DNA of 64,000 nucleotides, taken from Emergencia timonensis. GTDB lineage: Bacteria; Bacillota; Clostridia; Peptostreptococcales; Anaerovoracaceae. Shown piece by piece: positions 60,883 through 64,000 of this stretch. The first letter of the stretch is position 1, and each line of letters starts with the position of its first letter. Under the pieces are notes generated by a model. That model was not told the origin of the DNA. It did not search any database and saw only the letters and a program-made list of their open reading frames with translations. Location: contig NZ_FLKM01000007.1 in NCBI RefSeq assembly GCF_900086585.1, positions 1 to 64,000 on the forward strand, read 5' to 3'. Made by a program: the position numbers and the translations under genes.

Positions 60883-62265
60883 TCATTTCCCCGCTGGCAT
60901 CTGTAGGTGATACTGTTTCATCTTATGGTTTAGATTCTGCCTGGTGATCCCCAGCTTTTGCGCCACCTGTGGTAAATCTGCCGATTGTCTCATGGCTTCT
61001 TCAATCAGATGCTTTTCATAATTTCTGACCATATCCTTCAACGTCCCACCTGTCAAAAACCGATCGCAGAAGTCGTCATCCTCCATTTCTTTACCTCCAT
61101 CATACCAACTGATGTCCTGCAGTTTTATAAAATGACCCTCGACAAAGTTAAAAGCCCCTGCGACGGTGTTTTCTAGTTCTCTGACGTTTCCCGGCCAGGG
61201 ATATGTATGAAAAAATCGTTCCGTCTCTCCATTGAGTCCCATCACGTTTTTGCCCATCCGTTTATTGTATTTCTTAATAAAATACTTGGTGAGCAGGTCA
61301 ATGTCGCCTTTTCGTTCTGATAATAGAGGCAGATCAATCTGCACGACCCGCAGCCGATAGTAGAGGTCTTCTCTCAATCTCATATCCTTGACGAGCTGCC
61401 AGGGATCCTGATTGGTCGCCGCAATGATTCGCACATCGATAAGCTTCGATTCATAATCCCCCACCCGGGTGATTCTCTGCTCCTCAATGGCTTTCAAAAT
61501 TTTCGCCTGTATACTGAGATCCATATTGTTAATTTCGTCGAGAAACAGCGTCCCTCCATCGGCACTTTCCAACAGACCGATTCTATTTTCCGCCCCGGTA
61601 AAACTTCCTTTTACCGTACCGAACAAGATGCTCTCTAGCAGAGACGCTGGTATCGCCGCACAATTCTGTGAGATAAATCGCTTTGCTTTTCGCTTCCCAC
61701 CTGTATGTATAGATTCCGCTACCATTTCTTTTCCAGTGCCCGTCTTGCCAAAGATCAATACGGAGGAATCCGTCTGGGCTACCTTTTTAATCTTGCGTTT
61801 CACTTCTTGCAGTTGTATACAGTCAGATATGATATCATCTGCAGTATATAGCTGCCGATGCTGCCCCATTGTCACTGGCGTAACAAAAATATTCTGGTGA
61901 AGTTCGTCCCCGATGATATATTTTGACACCTCTACCGCTCCAATAATGTTGTCGTTCTCGAAGATGGGAATTGTCGTGTTCACTTCGTTCAATTCTCTCC
62001 CCTTGAACGTCTTTACCCTCTGCGCTTTATTGGATGTCGGTATGCCTTTTGTCAGGGCCTCTATAATTGTACTGCTTGACAGGTCAAGGTTTGGATAAAT
62101 CTGGCTGAGGTGTTTGCCCACCACATCTTCCTCTGTCAAATTGTTGATATCCTGTCGATTGTTATAATAGTATACCGCCACTGCATTCTGATCGAAGATA
62201 ATTGCACCGTTAAAATAATTATATAGATTCAATACCTCCTGCGCATACTCTCTTAATTTCTGCAT
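60883..62265 (-). CDS. Sigma-54-dependent RocR-like activator, copy 1
   Basis: A 460-residue enhancer-binding protein: N-terminal PAS sensor (about 1-110), AAA+ domain (about 145-380) and C-terminal Fis-type helix-turn-helix (VAQKLGITRQNLNHKMKQY, about 434-452). The AAA+ core has Walker A GKTGTGKE (about 173-180), the sigma-54 contact loop as GSFTGA (about 216-221; usual form GAFTGA), and Walker B GGTLFLDEIN. Length and layout equal RocR, the arginine-catabolism activator of Bacillus. It is adjacent to the sigma-54 operon of guanidine-type enzymes and is its likely activator. Confidence 0.88.
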   Translation of the reverse strand: MQKLREYAQEVLNLYNYFNGAIIFDQNAVAVYYYNNRQDINNLTEEDVVGKHLSQIYPNLDLSSSTIIEALTKGIPTSNKAQRVKTFKGRELNEVNTTIPIFENDNIIGAVEVSKYIIGDELHQNIFVTPVTMGQHRQLYTADDIISDCIQLQEVKRKIKKVAQTDSSVLIFGKTGTGKEMVAESIHTGGKRKAKRFISQNCAAIPASLLESILFGTVKGSFTGAENRIGLLESADGGTLFLDEINNMDLSIQAKILKAIEEQRITRVGDYESKLIDVRIIAATNQDPWQLVKDMRLREDLYYRLRVVQIDLPLLSERKGDIDLLTKYFIKKYNKRMGKNVMGLNGETERFFHTYPWPGNVRELENTVAGAFNFVEGHFIKLQDISWYDGGKEMEDDDFCDRFLTGGTLKDMVRNYEKHLIEEAMRQSADLPQVAQKLGITRQNLNHKMKQYHLQMPAGK

Positions 62266-62281
62266 ATCACGATCTCCTATG

Positions 62282-63664
62282 TCACAGATGCTCTGTAATC
62301 TCCAGTTCTTTCATCTTGTTGTTCAGCGTCTGGCGGCTGATGCCCAGACAGTCAGCCGCTTTTATCAAGTTATCGCACTTTTTAATGGCATCTGTAATGG
62401 CTTTGCGTTCAAAAATCCGGATCTGCTCTTTCAGAAATCCTTCACCACCCTTGTCCGCTTTTAAACCACTCGTGTTTTCGTTCGCCAAATTAAATAAGTT
62501 GATATCGATGTCTTCCTTTTCGATGATTTCACCCTCGCAGAGGTTAAAACCGCTTTCGATCATATTCCTCAGCTCTCTCACATTCCCTGGCCATTGATAA
62601 TGAAAGAACAAAGATTTTACCTCGTCAGAAAGGTCTTTAATCTGCTTCTGCATTGTCCTGTTAAAAAAATCAAGGTAGTAAGCGGTCAGCGGCAGGATAT
62701 CCTCTTTTCTATCTCTTAAAGGAGGGATATTCAGCTGCACCACCTTCAGGCGATAATAGAGATCCTCCCGCAATAGTCCTTCTTCTACACATTGCCACGG
62801 ATCGGCATTCATGGCTGCGATGACGCGCACATCGATGGGAATCTCCTCCAAACCGCCGATTCTGAGAATTTTTTGTTCTTCTATCGCTTTTAGAATTTTT
62901 GCCTGCACAGAAATATCCATCGAGTTGATTTCATCTAAAAACAGGGTGCCGCCATTAGCCGCTTCAAAAAGCCCCATTCGATTTTCTGCATCAGTATACC
63001 CACCTCTGACAGTACCGAACAAAATACTTTCTAACAGGTTTTCTGGAATCGCAGCACAATTCTGAGAGAGAAAGCGCTTTCCGCTCCGTCTGCCGTTAGC
63101 GTGTATTGCTTGTGCGACCAATTCTTTGCCAGTGCCCGTCTCTCCATAGATCATCACAGTGGAATCCGTGTCTGACAATCTTAAAATCCTCCCTTTGAGA
63201 AGATTCATAGATCTGGAAACAGAAATGATATCATCCAGAACATAATAGCGCTTTGGCCCCTTGGCCTCTGCACCTGTGATGAAGATGTTCATGTATTTAT
63301 CGCGCTCTTCCAAATAGAGAAAGATCTCGATGGCGCCGATGATTTTATTGTTGTCAAAGATGGGAAACGTGCTGCAGATTGCACCATATTTCTCTCCTTT
63401 AAAGTTAACCAGGCTCTGATAAACGCTAGACATCGCTTGGCCGGTACGCATCACTTCCATCAGCGTGCTGTTCTCCATGTCGATGCTGGAATAGATTTCG
63501 AAAAGGCTTTTCCCTAGGACATCTTTTTCTGTCAATGTATTGATGTCTTTTCGATTGTTATAGTAATATTCGATCATCCCTCTGCGATTTACCATAATCG
63601 CTCCGTTATAGTAATTATAGATGTTTAATATCTGTTCTGCGTAGTTTGATAATCCCATGGTCAT
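62282..63664 (-). CDS. Sigma-54-activator paralogue with altered GAFTGA loop, copy 2
   Basis: A 460-residue paralogue of the preceding gene with the same plan: PAS (about 1-110), AAA+ (Walker A GETGTGKE, Walker B GGTLFLDEIN) and a Fis-type helix-turn-helix (AADCLGISRQTLNNKMKEL, near the C-terminus). The sigma-54 contact loop reads GGYTDA instead of GAFTGA. Changes at these positions usually block contact with sigma-54, so this copy may act as a modulator of copy 1, or use another mode. It lies 16 bases upstream of copy 1. The ATG at 63664 is used; ATG at 63658 is also possible with the same GGGAG. Confidence 0.85.
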   Translation of the reverse strand: MTMGLSNYAEQILNIYNYYNGAIMVNRRGMIEYYYNNRKDINTLTEKDVLGKSLFEIYSSIDMENSTLMEVMRTGQAMSSVYQSLVNFKGEKYGAICSTFPIFDNNKIIGAIEIFLYLEERDKYMNIFITGAEAKGPKRYYVLDDIISVSRSMNLLKGRILRLSDTDSTVMIYGETGTGKELVAQAIHANGRRSGKRFLSQNCAAIPENLLESILFGTVRGGYTDAENRMGLFEAANGGTLFLDEINSMDISVQAKILKAIEEQKILRIGGLEEIPIDVRVIAAMNADPWQCVEEGLLREDLYYRLKVVQLNIPPLRDRKEDILPLTAYYLDFFNRTMQKQIKDLSDEVKSLFFHYQWPGNVRELRNMIESGFNLCEGEIIEKEDIDINLFNLANENTSGLKADKGGEGFLKEQIRIFERKAITDAIKKCDNLIKAADCLGISRQTLNNKMKELEITEHL

Positions 63665-63764
63665 TCGTCTCCCTGCTATAATTAGGTAAAGTCTATCACA
63701 GCCTTAAACTACCTTCAACGGCAGATGCGCGCTTCCCAAAATTTGGAACATTTGCACAGCAAGA

Positions 63765-63795
63765 TTGGGACAGCCCTGTTTGCGTACTGTCCCAA
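63765..63795. terminator. Possible terminator between the permease and the activator genes
   Basis: Stem TTGGGACAG / CTGTCCCAA with a 13-base loop, right after the stop of the permease at the right edge. No strong T-run follows on the minus strand, so the terminator call is moderate. Confidence 0.5.
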
Positions 63796-63808
63796 CAATT
63801 TTAATGAT

Positions 63809-64000
63809 TTACTGCGATTTCTTGTTTTTCCTGTCATAATAAATGTAGATGACTGCCCCGATAATCGGTACAATGACAAGTCCCAGAATTGACATAACAG
63901 GGTCTTCGATAAAGTTGTTAACCATTAGTCCTGCAAAAATCAGTGTAGATATGACTACTGTCACCGCACCGCCCCATACTTTGTATGGTCTCTCCAGTTC
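63809..64000 (-). CDS. C-terminus of an APC-family amino acid permease (partial)
   Basis: The last 63 codons of a leftward gene entering from the right edge. The segment starts ELERPYKVWGG, the typical APC cytoplasmic stretch before the last two membrane helices, then two hydrophobic helices (VTVVISTLIFAGLMV and MSILGLVIVPIIGAVIYIYY) and a basic tail DRKNKKSQ. It probably imports the substrate handled by the operon at 56-60 kb (inference from position). Confidence 0.75.
   Translation of the reverse strand, partial: ELERPYKVWGGAVTVVISTLIFAGLMVNNFIEDPVMSILGLVIVPIIGAVIYIYYDRKNKKSQ

Overview
The window looks like the chromosome of an anaerobic, amino-acid-fermenting member of the class Clostridia (Bacillota). 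Evidence: pyruvate formate-lyase, a butyryl/4-hydroxybutyryl-type CoA-transferase behind Rex-like operators, a 2-hydroxyacyl-CoA-dehydratase-type enzyme with its ATPase activator, an AGGAGG ribosome-binding site before most genes, two sodium/alanine-type symporters, and a lysine riboswitch over an acetylase-type dap operon. I cannot name the species; the amino-acid-fermenting Anaerovoracaceae/Peptostreptococcales type fits.

Layout. 1-300: three near-identical tandem sigma-A promoters firing leftward off the window, as seen ahead of rRNA operons. 505-2790: an nhaC antiporter gene and a decayed second nhaC copy. 2838-7629: a small peptide natural-product (RiPP) locus with a radical-SAM/SPASM maturase, a 32-residue three-cysteine precursor, a decayed second precursor, an ABC exporter and a PLP enzyme. 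7985-15753: pflA-pflB, a U32 protein, an AI-2E-type permease and a CoA-transferase with a duplicated promoter/Rex-operator cassette. 16490-17864: a complete IS256-family insertion with a 9-bp target duplication. 18047-23129: a hairpin/promoter repeat, then a two-component system with its ABC exporter. 23160-28173: lysine/DAP operon under an L-box, with divergent N-acetyl-DAP deacetylase.

28235-32067: AGCS symporter with a GlnK/GlnL-like two-component system. 32160-39126: an amidohydrolase / VOC / symporter / VOC operon with an AraC regulator, bracketed by two directly repeated Fst-like type I toxin-antitoxin loci. 39503-45252: carAB and divergent argG around a large dyad (probable ArgR site). 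45333-47262: lipoprotein and small membrane proteins, including a 40-residue hydrophobic peptide. 47451-53092: a CooC-like ATPase, two dehydratase-like subunits, an activator ATPase, a 53-residue membrane peptide and a cysteine-motif protein; two exact 194-bp tandem repeats sit inside the cluster. 53892-56212: a dCache-GGDEF protein and a secreted Ig-like protein. 56316-63664: an operon of two amidinotransferase-fold enzymes, an amidohydrolase and a polysaccharide-deacetylase-fold enzyme behind a good sigma-54 promoter, with two RocR-like regulators upstream. 63809-64000: end of an APC permease.

Most genes point leftward. The best candidates for undescribed biology are the two type I toxin-antitoxin loci (each antitoxin RNA carries a repeat matching its own toxin start), the CooC/dehydratase-like cluster, the RiPP locus, and the dispersed promoter-hairpin repeat with compensating base changes.
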